Positions 23,114 through 33,594 of a stretch of DNA of 64,000 nucleotides are shown piece after piece (position 1 is the first letter of the stretch; the number at the start of each line of letters is the position of its first letter). A program made the position numbers and the translations under genes. The stretch comes from Massospora cicadina (Eukaryota; Entomophthoromycota; Entomophthoromycetes; Entomophthorales; Entomophthoraceae): contig JAKSZP010015895.1 of assembly GCA_022478985.1 (NCBI GenBank), positions 1 through 64,000 of the forward strand. The letters are read 5' to 3'. The notes beneath the pieces are model-generated. The model ran no database searches and was not told where the DNA came from. It saw only the letters and a list, made by a program, of their open reading frames with translations.

Positions 23114-26100
23114 TCAATTGCAAATCTTGATGGGATTTGGGGCTGGGTTGTGAATTGCCTCAAGATAAATTGTGTGAATTGTCCATAAGGATAATGCAAA
23201 AATAACCGGTTGGAGCAATTCTGGGCTTGGTGATTCAATATTAAGTGCCATAAAATTTGTGATTGGACAGAGTTTGGTGGGTACGCTGTTGGGTGCCATC
23301 AGTGGCCACACTAGTTTCCATACAAGCTGGGCCGTTGGGCACTCTTTTATCCTATGCAGCAGGGTGTCTTTTGCGCCGCATACTCTGCAGTGCTCCTAGG
23401 TTGAATTAGACCGCTCAGCTGTTTGGTAGGCCCTGTGCAGGCATTGCTAGATGTGCACCCTGATTTTCAGGTTAAGTAGATTATGGGTTGCAAATTTCCA
23501 AAATTTTTTCGAGTTTTTTCATCATATGGCTGATCATTACAATCCAGGATGTCAATATGGGATAGGGTTTGTGCTCTAGGTGGGGGTATTCTGCCACTGA
23601 GACTTGTATGCCCCTGCATTCCTGGGTATAGGCATGGTTTGCAAACCCTCAACTGCGTTGCTCCCTTGTGATACTGAGAGGGAACAGCCACATGTCTCAA
23701 CAGATGATCTTCAATACTGCATGGGAAAAATTTGAGGACTGGTGTGGGCTGTGGGCATTTGGATTAGCTGCCAGGTAAGACAGGAGGGTGTTTCAGGCTG
23801 TGGGATTGGCAAGTCTGAGGTCTCTGGCCAGGTTGATTTGTGCAGCGTGCAGCCAGTGGTTCGGTTTGGGGTTTGGGCTTGTTAATCTGACTATCCACTT
23901 ACCAAAAATTTTATCAGATTGGGTGACATGGTCAGTGAGGCCTAGGCCTCCTTCTGCTCTTGGTCTGTGAAGCAGACCAATTTGTATTGGGGCTCTTCTG
24001 CCTTCCCACAGCCATGACTGCAGTAAGGCCCTGATGCAGTTGTGGAAGTCTGAAGAGAAGGGAACAACTGTAGCTGGGAACCAGAGGATTGGAAGCAGGA
24101 GGGAATTTATGACTGCAACTCGCCCCATGAGTCCCATTTGCCTCCCTCTAAGGGAGGTGATGCAGGATGCAAGCTTCCAAATGAGCCCATTCTTGATCCT
24201 GGGCAGGTCTGGCCCGTTGGGGTTCAGGGTGATGCCCAGATGTTTCACTGGGCTGCCCAAAGGCGTCACCCTGAATGGGGTCTACATTCTGCCCAGTTTT
24301 TTATTTTTGGATATTGGGGGTGGCGGGGATGGTCATTGCATGCTGAAGAATTGTATGTGATTCACCAAATAAATTTAATTTTATTTTTGATTTATTTTGT
24401 TTTTTTTGAATTTTTGCTTCTGTTTGCTTCAATTCTCTTTGATTTTTGCCTTAGATTGTTAAATTACAATTTGAGTAAAATTTAATTCATTGCCAGCTAT
24501 GTCATCTTGGCAATGATTTGAGACTGGCAATTAGGGTCTCAACTGTCAATTGGTCAAATTAAATTTTTTAAACCTTTAAATTGAATTCTGAGACTTTGGA
24601 ATTATGCATTAAATTTCAACAGTTGATTTCATCAGGGCTAGCGCCCAATTTATCACCAATTACATAATTTTTGGTGAAGCTCTGAGACCTTAAATTAAGA
24701 TCTCAGTTGTTAATATTAGAGTCTAAATTACTTAAATTATTTGATTTAGGTTTTGAGACATTGAAATTATGCATTAAATTGTCTAAATTAATTTTGCCAG
24801 TATGGCTGGCTGATCCATCACTGATTATGTCATACTCAGTGGCAATCTGAGACCTGCACTTAAGGTCTTGGTTTTTGATTTGCTTTTTTAAATTGTTTAA
24901 ATTGCTCAATTTAATGCATGAAACTTCAGTGTTTTGCATTAAATTATTTGAAATGATTTCATCATTATGGCCATTTGACTCACTGCCAATGCTGTCATTT
25001 TTAGGTGATTTCTGAAACCCATAATTAATTGTATTGCTTACCTGCTTATCTAGACTGATATGTGCATTTAAATTCAGATCAGCTGATGCAATGATGACAT
25101 AATTATTGACATCAAAAGCTGGTTCCTGATTCATCACCTCTTTGGCAGATCTAACTTTTGACTTTCTGTATGCATTTTTAGATATTGTCATTTGTTCAAT
25201 TTTGCTTCTTCTGACTCACCATGACATCAGTCTTCCTCAGATGTCTACGGCGCCAGGTATATAAGGCGTGGTTGTTACCCACCCCAGCTACCATTTCCAG
25301 CTGAGTGAGGGTGGCAGGTTGCAGGGTGGCTCTTGCTGGGACCAGTTGGCAAAATCTGGTTTGAGTTTTGCCACCCCAGTTTTTGGGTGGGTGATTTTTG
25401 TGCCACTGACAGATAAGATTTCTGTTTTCTTTTTTTTTTTTTAATTCTTGCGTTACTAGCTGATTCATATTGTCAGATGATTGACTTGAGTTTTTCAAAG
25501 TCCTCCAAACTTGAGATTTCTATGACTGCATCATTGGCATACGCCAGAGCTTTCAGCAGTGGCTGCCTGTGTATGTCAATGCCTTCCAGCTCTGCCTCTG
25601 CTGCCCACAACACTGGGTTGAAAGCCAGGTTGTACAGCAGGGGGCTCAGCGGGTCCTCTTGCCTCACCCCACATTGCAGTGAGATTTTGGCTGACTGGAA
25701 CCTGGGGCCTAAAACTGACATTTTTGTCACCATTGTTTGCTTCATTGCCCAGTTGATGAATTTTTGTGGCAGATGTGTTCTCTCCATGCAACAGTGTAAG
25801 TATGACCAGTCTACCCTGTCATAAGATTTTTGTTGTTCTAGGAATACTAATGCTCCACTAGAGTTAGACTGGGTGATGTTGGTGACCATATGTATGTTGT
25901 CCCAGATGCTCCTGCTGGGGACAAATCCGTGTTGATTTGTCAAGATCACATTTTTTCCAATGGTCCCTAGACGTCATGCCAGGATTTTTGAAAGCAGTTT
26001 GGAGTCAGAGTTTATTAGCAAGATTGGATGCCAGTTGTCAAGTGAATGTGTGTCTCCTTTTTTGTGGAGGAGAACCAGCAGGGCTTCATCCCCCCAGGCA

Positions 26101-27570
26101 TAAGCTTGGTCTCATCCAAGCATCTGTTTAGTGTGGCGAGGAGGATGTGGCTGAGGAGGTCTGGGAATGTTGTAATTAATTTGTATGGGATCCCATCAGG
26201 TCATGGGCTCTTCCATTGGGGAAGGATCTTAGTTGTTGCGTTTAATTCCTCTTCCTATTTTGGTGCTGTGAGTGCTGACATGTCAAGGGTTGGGGGTGGC
26301 TCCACTCTCATGAGGAAGGACTTGATGTCCTGAGGTAAGGCGCCCTTGTTTGAATATAACTTTGTGTAGTATTCATGGGCTATGCCTGCTAGCGCCTCTG
26401 GGAGCATGCTATGATACCATCTTGCGCATCCAGAGCATCACATTAGGTTTGGGATTTCCAGGTGGTGAACTGACGCATGAAGAATCTCAATGATTTTTCA
26501 CCCTTGGCCACCACTTTTGCTCCTGCCTGTAATGCAAGCCATTCCTGTGCTTGCTTGCTGAAACCTTGGATCTTGAGGGTGAGATAAACCCATTCCCTCA
26601 TCCAATTGATGCTGTGGCCCACTTGGGGGGCATTCCTCTTGAGATGTGCACATTGGTTGATCGCCCTTTGGAGCACCAATGCCTCAACCACGTGCCTCCT
26701 GGAGGATGTAAATTTCACGGCAGTGACCAATTTGGCCTTCAGGTGCCCCCAGGTCTGGATCAGGTCTTCACTGAGGGGGCCCCCACATCACTAGCCAGGG
26801 TTCAGACTGCTAACCAGTGGGCAAAGTCAACATTAGCTACAGTTTGTGGGTGAATCTTCTCCCATTTCAGGCGTGGCTGTGCCTGCCATTCTGACCTCAG
26901 GGTAATCCTTACCAACCAATGGTCCGAGTTGGTGACACTAACTGTCTTGAAATTTTCTATCATACATTTGAGAGTCTCTGGGATGCAGATTAGGTCAATA
27001 CATGTCATTAAGAGCAGCTCGCCCTCTCTGACGTGTGGCCTTATCATATGCTCAAGGGTTGGCGCATCCTTTAGGCGTGCATCAATGACCCCTAATGTGG
27101 CCATGAGTGATGCAAGCTCCTGGTGCCCGCGGGGATGATCAATGTCTGGGGGCCATCTGTCTGTGGCTCTTGTGAGCCAGCAGTTCATGTCCCCTAGGAG
27201 GAAGCTGTTTTTTGTGATAGTGGTAGATTGGCCACCTCTTCAAAGAAGTTGGCGCGGTTTCTGGGGATGTTGGGGATGTAAGTATTGACTAGAGTGTACT
27301 AATTTCCTTGCCAGGTGATCTAGATAGCCAGGACTCTCCCCTCTAGGTGATCAGTTGAGGATGTGACAGTGATTCCCCTGTCTGGTTTGATCATGAACCC
27401 GCAGAGGGTGGACCAAGTTGAGAAGTTTGGGAGGGGCATCTGAGTCCACTTGGGCTCCTCCCCTCTCAGGCAGTGACTCTCCTGGATCGCCAGGATGTCA
27501 GTTGAAAGGTTTTACAGGTGCTGAATTTTCTTGGCCCAGGACGTGGCAGCCTTCAGCCCTGCAATATTGC
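23114..27570 (-). pseudogene. LINE-3 ORF2 (endonuclease/reverse transcriptase)
   Basis: The endonuclease C-terminus is at 27188-26802 (ASLMATLGVIDARLKD, SDHWLVRITL). The RT palm is open from 25949 to 25473 with NQHGFVPSRSIWDNIH, LVFLEQQKSYDRVDW, GVRQEDPLSPLLYN and, at the catalytic site, AYAND in place of FADD, so the second catalytic Asp follows an Asn. The ~1.1-kb insertion comes next, then the thumb (24269-23793) with SPVKHLGITLNPNG and GRVAVINSLLLPILWF, and the C-terminal remnant (23311-23114) VPTKLCPITNFMALNIESP. The C-terminal Cys/His motif lies near 23330-23400 in a broken frame. Confidence 0.75.
24290..25410 (-). other. Insertion domain within LINE-3 RT
   Basis: It is the counterpart of the LINE-2 insertion. 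An open stretch (25191-24703) reads SKVRSAKEVMNQEPAFDV and has repeated phrases (LNLNAHISLDKQVSN, DLKCRSQIATEYDIISD, KINLDNLMHNFNVS, SNNLMQNTEVS), implying about 40-60-residue degenerate repeats. It is strongly hydrophilic, with no recognisable domain. The frame stays open for 163 codons, longer than expected for neutral AT-rich DNA. Confidence 0.6.
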
Positions 27571-27612
27571 ATGTCCCTATTGTGATCAGATTTCTGATCT
27601 GCCTGATCCACC

Positions 27613-29009
27613 TTAATTGGATAGTTCTGGGCCATTTGACCCAGATCTATCACAATTTAAGTGATTCAAGATTTGAGTACCCATTTGGGAGCTCTGCGTC
27701 ACTGAGCTGAGCTGAGCTGAGGCAGCACTTGCTCTATCAGTAGCTGGGCCAACTTGAAAATTTTTGTAACCCTTGTTCTGAGAGTTTTTTGTTGAGAGCA
27801 CAGGTAGGTGTTTGAAGTTGTAACCTCCAGCCTGAACCAGTGCCAGTTCATTTCCTGCTCCCATGGGCTGCATCTATCCCTGTATTGCCGCCTGCATCTG
27901 CTGGTTTGCTGTCCCCTCCACCAGCTCTTTGGGGGTCTCTCTCAGGATATTAAAACAGTTCACATTTCCAGCATTGTTAGTTTCTGGGATCTGATTCACT
28001 TTTTTAGCTTCCTCAGCCCTCGCTCTGGCCTCTGCTTGTCACTTCACTTCCCTTATTTGCATTGTTTGGCAGTGACTGGTTCAACGATCTGATACTCGCC
28101 ATGTTCCCCCCAGTTGAATGGGGTTATTGCCACCTGAAGTTTACCAAAATTTTCATCGTTTTCGTCCATTTCCTTGGGGTCCTCCTCCTCCTTCTGCTTG
28201 CCTACAGCAGGTCATGCATGGGCCTGATGCCCAAGCACCTGGCAGTGCTGGCAGATGGGAGGGGCCTTCTCTGGGGTAACTTTAAAGGGGTCAGATGCTT
28301 GTCCCTCCACCAAGATGAACTGTGCGACACATGGGATCAGGTTAAGGTCAGCTTCTACTTCAGGCTTAAGGTTGATAACTGCGATTGTCTTTCTGCTGCA
28401 GAGTTTCAGCATGAGGTGGAAGTGCTGCAGCTCAAACTGCTTTACTCTTCCATACTCCTCAAGGCCTTTGATTAGCTCCACTTCAATGAAGTTATGGGGG
28501 AGATCAGTTGGGAGATCTTCAAAGGAGATGAAAAGGTCATTCTCCTTGTTCCAGCAGGTGCGGCATACCTTTATGCAGTGGGGTATGCCTTTGACAGTTA
28601 CCTCTATTATGACCTTTGCCATGGCGTCCACCTGCTCTTCTGTGGTGAAGCCAATATCTACAAATCCTCAACAGAATTCTTGCTTAATAAAAACAGCGTT
28701 TTCAAAATAAATTTTTCTTTTTTCTGTGATAGCTAACAAGATCTTCAGGTGTTTGACCCCAAAGTTCACTCTAACTCCATGCTTAACAGGGGAGGAGGGG
28801 GGTAAATGGCGGATGTTATTATAAAGCATATGCTGGTGCAGCATTTTCAAGTACCCTTTGGTAGGGACTTGCATCTGTCATTTGGTCTGGTTCACATGGC
28901 TTACCAGGAGCTCCTTGTGAGAGCATTTGATGCCCTTTGGAAATGACATGTTGGTGGAATGTCCACCCTTTGTGATGTTTGCACAGGACTTCTGATTGGG
29001 GTTGTGCAT
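27613..29009 (-). pseudogene. LINE-3 ORF1 (CCHC RNA-binding protein)
   Basis: The start ATG at 29009 parallels LINE-2 (MHNPNQKS). Then come MQVPTKGYLKMLHQHML, DAMAKVIIEVTVKGIPHC, FISFEDLPTDLPHNFIEVEL and the complete zinc knuckle CQHCQVLGHQAHA(C) near 28215. The C-terminal part (27873-27613) carries QPMGAGNELALVQAGGYN. Two or more frameshifts occur; otherwise it is the best-preserved ORF1 of the minus-strand pair. Confidence 0.75.
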
Positions 29010-29136
29010 CTTTTTCTTCTGTACCAATTATTGAATGTTCAAGTTCAACTTGAAGCTTTCTTCACTCTCTAAAAGTGACGCTTAGTAGAAAGAAAAGCAA
29101 TTATAATAATAATCATGAATTGTAATAATAATAATA

Positions 29137-29281
29137 GGGGTAGTTAGCCTGGCAGGTAAAACTGCTTCCACCCTAGTGCAGGCTTTGAGTTTGAACCCTG
29201 TACTGGCTAGAAAAGCTCTCAGTGTGGTATATTTGCTTTAAGGTTACCCACCTCAGATACTTTTTGAATAATAATAATATT
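29137..29281 (+). mobile_element. Short tRNA-derived SINE, copy d, with TSD
   Basis: The 19-bp direct repeat AATTGTAATAATAATAATA (29118-29136 and 29282-29300) defines both ends. The head GGGGTAGTTAGCCTGGCAGG has an A box, and GAGTTTGAACCCTG is a B box. The remaining ~70 nt, CTCTCAGTGTGGTATATTTG and AAGGTTACCCACCTCAGATA, match the LINE 3' tail. With 145 bp it is little more than a tRNA head joined to the LINE tail. The target was itself an AAT-rich site. Confidence 0.85.
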
Positions 29282-29300
29282 AATTGTAATAATAATAATA

Positions 29301-30235
29301 ATAATAATAATAAGATATTAAATAGCAATTAGTATATTGCTTATACCCATTTTAACAATATTTGGTGTTTTATTAGAAATATCAATCTTTCTATTTTAAC
29401 CAATAAAATTTAAACAAATAAAAAAATTGCTACTAAAAGTGCTATTATATTTAATTTGACTATAAATATGATATTTTATAAATCACATCACTAACAAGAG
29501 ATACATCTGATTTACCTTGTTAAATCTTAATAATGTATTATTACTAATAAGGGATCTGATATTAATAAAAAAAGATAAAACACAGAATTCTATATCATGA
29601 ATATAATAATACTTTTGGATTAAATTGTCAAATATAAAAAGTATCTATAAAATGTTTCTTTGTAAATTTAATTTGTACATATAATATTGTAGCTAAGAAA
29701 CTTCAGATACTTAGATTTCTGTCCTAATAAAAAGAATTTTAAGAAGACAACTATATTACAAGTGTCTTCTCTCAGTATTACTTTAGGATATCATTTCATA
29801 AACCTCAGAAAAATATCAATTTATATATACTATAAACATATGATAATAACTAAATTAGCTATTTAACATTGATGCCAGACATCTTTGGGCCTTTGATTTA
29901 TAGCTTCAGGTCAATTGAATAATTCAATAGTAGAAATATGACTGAGGACTCTCAAATGGGTGTTATTCCTTCTTTTAAATCCAATTTATACAATCTGGGA
30001 CTAAACATCGAATTAATTGGTCAATTATTACTGGATAAAAGCCACATGCATTACAGACAGATTTCAACATGTAATGCTTCAATTTTCATGTTGATTACGG
30101 TTGTCCTGAAAGAATAAATAAGAAACCTACCTTAATTTCTATATTTAACTCTTTTTCAAAATAGGGGTTTATTTTTAAAAATAACATATATAAACCTTTT
30201 TCTAAAAAACAATAAGAGTATTTTAACGTCATATT
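29301..30235. other. AT-rich stretch without a gene
   Basis: No open frame or repeat structure is visible apart from the trailing (AAT)n to about 29312. Confidence 0.4.
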
Positions 30236-30291
30236 TAAGGTCTTTTATATTTCTTTTTTTTAGTACTAGATGGTAAGGTCTTTTATATTTC
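30236..30291 (-). mobile_element. Micro-retroposon, copy 2 (20 nt plus 18-bp TSD)
   Basis: TAAGGTCTTTTATATTTC occurs at 30236-30253 and exactly again at 30274-30291. Between them sit only 20 nt, TTTTTTTTAGTACTAGATGG, which on the minus strand is CCATCTAGTACT followed by nine A. It is the cleanest of the three copies. Confidence 0.85.
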
Positions 30292-32448
30292 CACAACCTT
30301 GATTGCTTGGTTCTAAAAGTTAAAGCTTAGGTTTTGACAAGTATATGAAGTACTAATCAACTTTTAGTACTTTTCCTGCAGGGATCTCTGAGGATAAGCA
30401 CCAATAAGCACTTTACAAAATCAGAAGCCCTACATGTTAGTTGCATCAATCAAGAAAGCATATAATATTACACTTAGGCATATATTAAAATTATACTTCT
30501 ATGAGATTATATTGATGCCAAGCAGATATCTCCTTTTATCTACAAATAGGTTTATAGGAAAGATAATGCTATGTTGAAATAACTAATTTTTTAATATTAA
30601 TAGAGGAGAGAAAAATCTTTTAATGGCAGAGTTGACTTCTTAATTGTATATTGATCTTATCTTCCTGTTATATTAATGTTTATCCTCAGGTCATTTTACC
30701 TTGAAAATTGTAGTTAAAAATATGTAAGTATAGTATATACATTTTGGGTAAAGATAAGTAAAATCTATATAGTCAGCTTTAAGTGTAACATATTATTATA
30801 AGACCTTCTAGTAAGCTTACACCAATCCATGGTAGGTTTTAAGATTTTAAGAAGTAGATAACATGGTGCATTGCATGTATAGAATTAATGCATTAAAAAC
30901 AAATATAGTGGCAACAGTCATATTGTAAGCCTTGAGACCCAGACCCTCTTTCTGAATCACAGCATGAACCTCTTAAGCCAAAAAGAAGGACCCTAAGCCT
31001 TCTGTCATTCCCCTGCCCCAGAAGAGTGACCTGTTTATGTGGTAGATGGTGATAAGTTACCACCTCCCCCTCCAATATCCTCCCTTCCTGGCCCACCATC
31101 TTCTTTCCTTTTGGAGAAGATAAAAGGGGCCTGCATGGAGGTGTTCCAGTATAGGGGTCACCAGAGGGGCCCAGAGCACCATCCCACCCTTGATCATATT
31201 GTGAAATAAGCCTTAAAATGCCTAAGCTTTCAGTTATATTCATCCAGATCAAGCAATATTGGGTCACCAGATCCTAGATCAGTGTCCAAAAAAATTAACT
31301 AAACTTGGAAGGGTCCCAACCAATCCTCAAGTCAAAAGGGTCTGTGTGACACTGACCCTTCCAATCTAATCTCTCCCTTAATCTTTTAAGAAGATTTAAA
31401 CCTAAAAGTTTCTTATTTCTTTACAAAACTTGAAGCACTTATTGTATTTACCGCTATAGTGAGGCTGAAGATTTTTTTTAAATCTGAGATGTTTTTTTAA
31501 GGATTATAGCTTCCTTCAAGGTGTTTTTTGTTTTTAATGCTCCTGAAAGACAATGTATAAGCACTTTTATGTTCAGCAGGGCAAAAGTAGCAACTTTCGG
31601 TGGTTATGACCACTATATACTTTGTTATAAAACTATAAAGGAACAAAAGATATGTCAGATAAATATACAATATAGATTCTGTATAAGATTTATTAGATTA
31701 AAATTCTTTAGTATCTATGCGGTGAGTGTGTGGCCTTTGATGTAGAGAGCGCTTGGACCCTCCATAATCAGGATCCTCACTAATCATCTGATATAAGGGC
31801 CAAGCAGCGGTCAGTCTCATCCATAGGCATTCAGATTGTTATGACCTCATTGTCCTAAGACTTCCAGGTTGAGACTCTGGGCTTCAGGATACAGTATCAC
31901 CCAGATTTTCATTTAGTGGCCCATGACAGACTGTTACTCTTACTGATTCCTATTTTCCCTTAATTTGTTCTTTCCTATTTTAGAACATTAAATAATTTGG
32001 TGCCAGATTAATTATTTATCAAGTTCTAGACTAAAGGAGATCATTCAGATTACTCACCACTTTGATCCTTGATAGATTTTTTGTTTCATTTGCCATATAA
32101 AATTCTGACTGTGTCTGTCATGAAAATGGCAGATAAATTTTAGACCAGCATGCTAGTCTGGATGCAAATACATCTAAAAGGCAAGCCTAAATGCCAGGGG
32201 CGCTTCTACTTGTATGCCATTGTAGTTTGCTGTGTGAGAAATAATCTGCAAGTGCCAATAGGCTGTAAATGTAAATAACAACCTGGCAACAAACCAGGCT
32301 ATCATGGCCCCAGGGCCTGTGGGTCTGAGTGCTGGTAAAAGTGGGATCCAATTGGGGGGTTTTTAAATTTCATCATAAATATTTTAATTTGGGTATGTAG
32401 TTTTTTTATTTTATTAGAAATGAAAATTAACCATTAATATTCTCAGTG
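30292..32448. other. Unassigned stretch with a short inverted repeat
   Basis: No gene is recognised. The 124-codon reverse frame at 30893-31267 shows no familiar domain, and its patch is merely less AT-rich. TTGGAAGGGTC at 31305-31315 and GACCCTTCCAA at 31354-31364 form a perfect 11-bp inverted repeat with a 38-nt loop that contains further short inverted repeats. Confidence 0.35.
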
Positions 32449-33497
32449 TGTTATGACTTCTTAGATAATTGATTTATTTAGTGAATAGCTTGGAAAAGCG
32501 CAGGATTAGGGCTCTTGAGATTCAGCCTAACCTGGTGAACTTTAGCGAGAGGTGAAAGCAAATAATATTTGAACCAACTTTAAAGTTATTAGCTGTAGGC
32601 CAAATCACTATTGGTTCATCTACAAACGCCCATATTACAGATTTGCCAAGGTTCTAATGAGTGGCGTGACAGCGTCTTGCCCAATGAGCAATGAGAACCT
32701 CCCAAAGCCACCCCACATAGGAATGGTCCCAAAAGGTTGAAAACAGGTTTAAGGCATCCAACCCACCAGCACCCAGTCACTGGCATCTATCTGACCAAGT
32801 GGGAATTATTGGATAAAATTTTGATAATTTTAGGGAGGGTAGCAAACTGATGGCAATTTTTGATAATTACCTGATGCCATTGGCGAGTTCCACCAAATAT
32901 TCAGCCTAAGCGCTTTTTTATAGAAGGTACATACCCATCAGGCCTTGTTCACAATATTTTATGAAAGAGTTTTGAGCTGGAAACCTCATTTACTGATGAT
33001 CTAATGCCATCAGTGGGCTTTGCCAAAGATTTAACACTAGAAACTTTATTTGCCAAAAGTATATACCCATTGGGTTTGTACCAATGGTTTGAGATTGTCA
33101 ACTATTAATGCCAAAGACTCATTTCTGTTAATCACGTTCAGCCCCTTTGTCCCATGTGGGTGTTAACTCTTTGCCAACTTGATACAGATCCCCTAAATTT
33201 GCTGTATCAATTTTTCAGATGTAAGGAAAGGGTTATGAGCGGAGTTTTTGAAAAGTATGCCATGACCCACCGCTCATCCACTACATGGATGAGGTCACCC
33301 TGGGAGATGTGGGGTGCCACCAGCCTTCTGGCCCCTTCTTGGATGGGAAAAGAAACACTCCCTGATCCAAATGGAGGGGGCACTTCCCTAGACTTACATT
33401 ATCCTTCCCTTTTTAGAAGGAGAAGCACTACCACCAGGAAATTGGGCATAAGCCACATTTTATGTGCTTGGGTAACTTGATTGCCAGCAGCATAACA
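32449..33497. repeat. Candidate LTR with TGTTATG...CATAACA ends
   Basis: This 1049-bp segment starts TGTTATGAC and ends GCATAACA, giving perfect 7-bp terminal inverted repeats of the TG...CA kind. It lies just downstream, on the minus strand, of the reverse chromovirus pol fragment and would be its 3' LTR. Against this, the minus-strand sequence before it is pyrimidine-rich, not a polypurine tract, and no second copy is in the window. The 108-codon frame inside has no known domain. Confidence 0.35.
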
Positions 33498-33594
33498 ATT
33501 TTGGGGGAGGGAAGGGAGCATCAGGTTGGGTAGCATGGAAAACCTCAACTAGCTCTGAACAGTTGACACGGTCCTTAGTGCCAACCCAGGAATT

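Larger units (their letters stand above)
22798..29103 (-). mobile_element. Tad-like LINE-3 (minus strand)
   Basis: It is full-length, from a 5' end at about 29103 (TGCTTTTCTTTCTACTAAGC on the minus strand) to GGTTGGCCCACCTCAAATAA at 22798. It is highly similar to LINE-2 throughout, so both belong to one subfamily. A longer stretch of RT remains open here (25949-25473) than in LINE-2. Its upstream flank is again an AAT-rich repeat (29100-29136). Confidence 0.85.

Noticed and set aside
30893..31267. 124-codon reverse ORF
   Set aside because: There is no recognisable domain or repeat, and one open frame in a locally GC-richer patch is not enough.
33154..33480. 108-codon ORF inside the candidate LTR at 32.4-33.5 kb
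   Set aside because: It has no hydrophobic pattern like the other LTR ORFs, no second copy to compare and no known domain.
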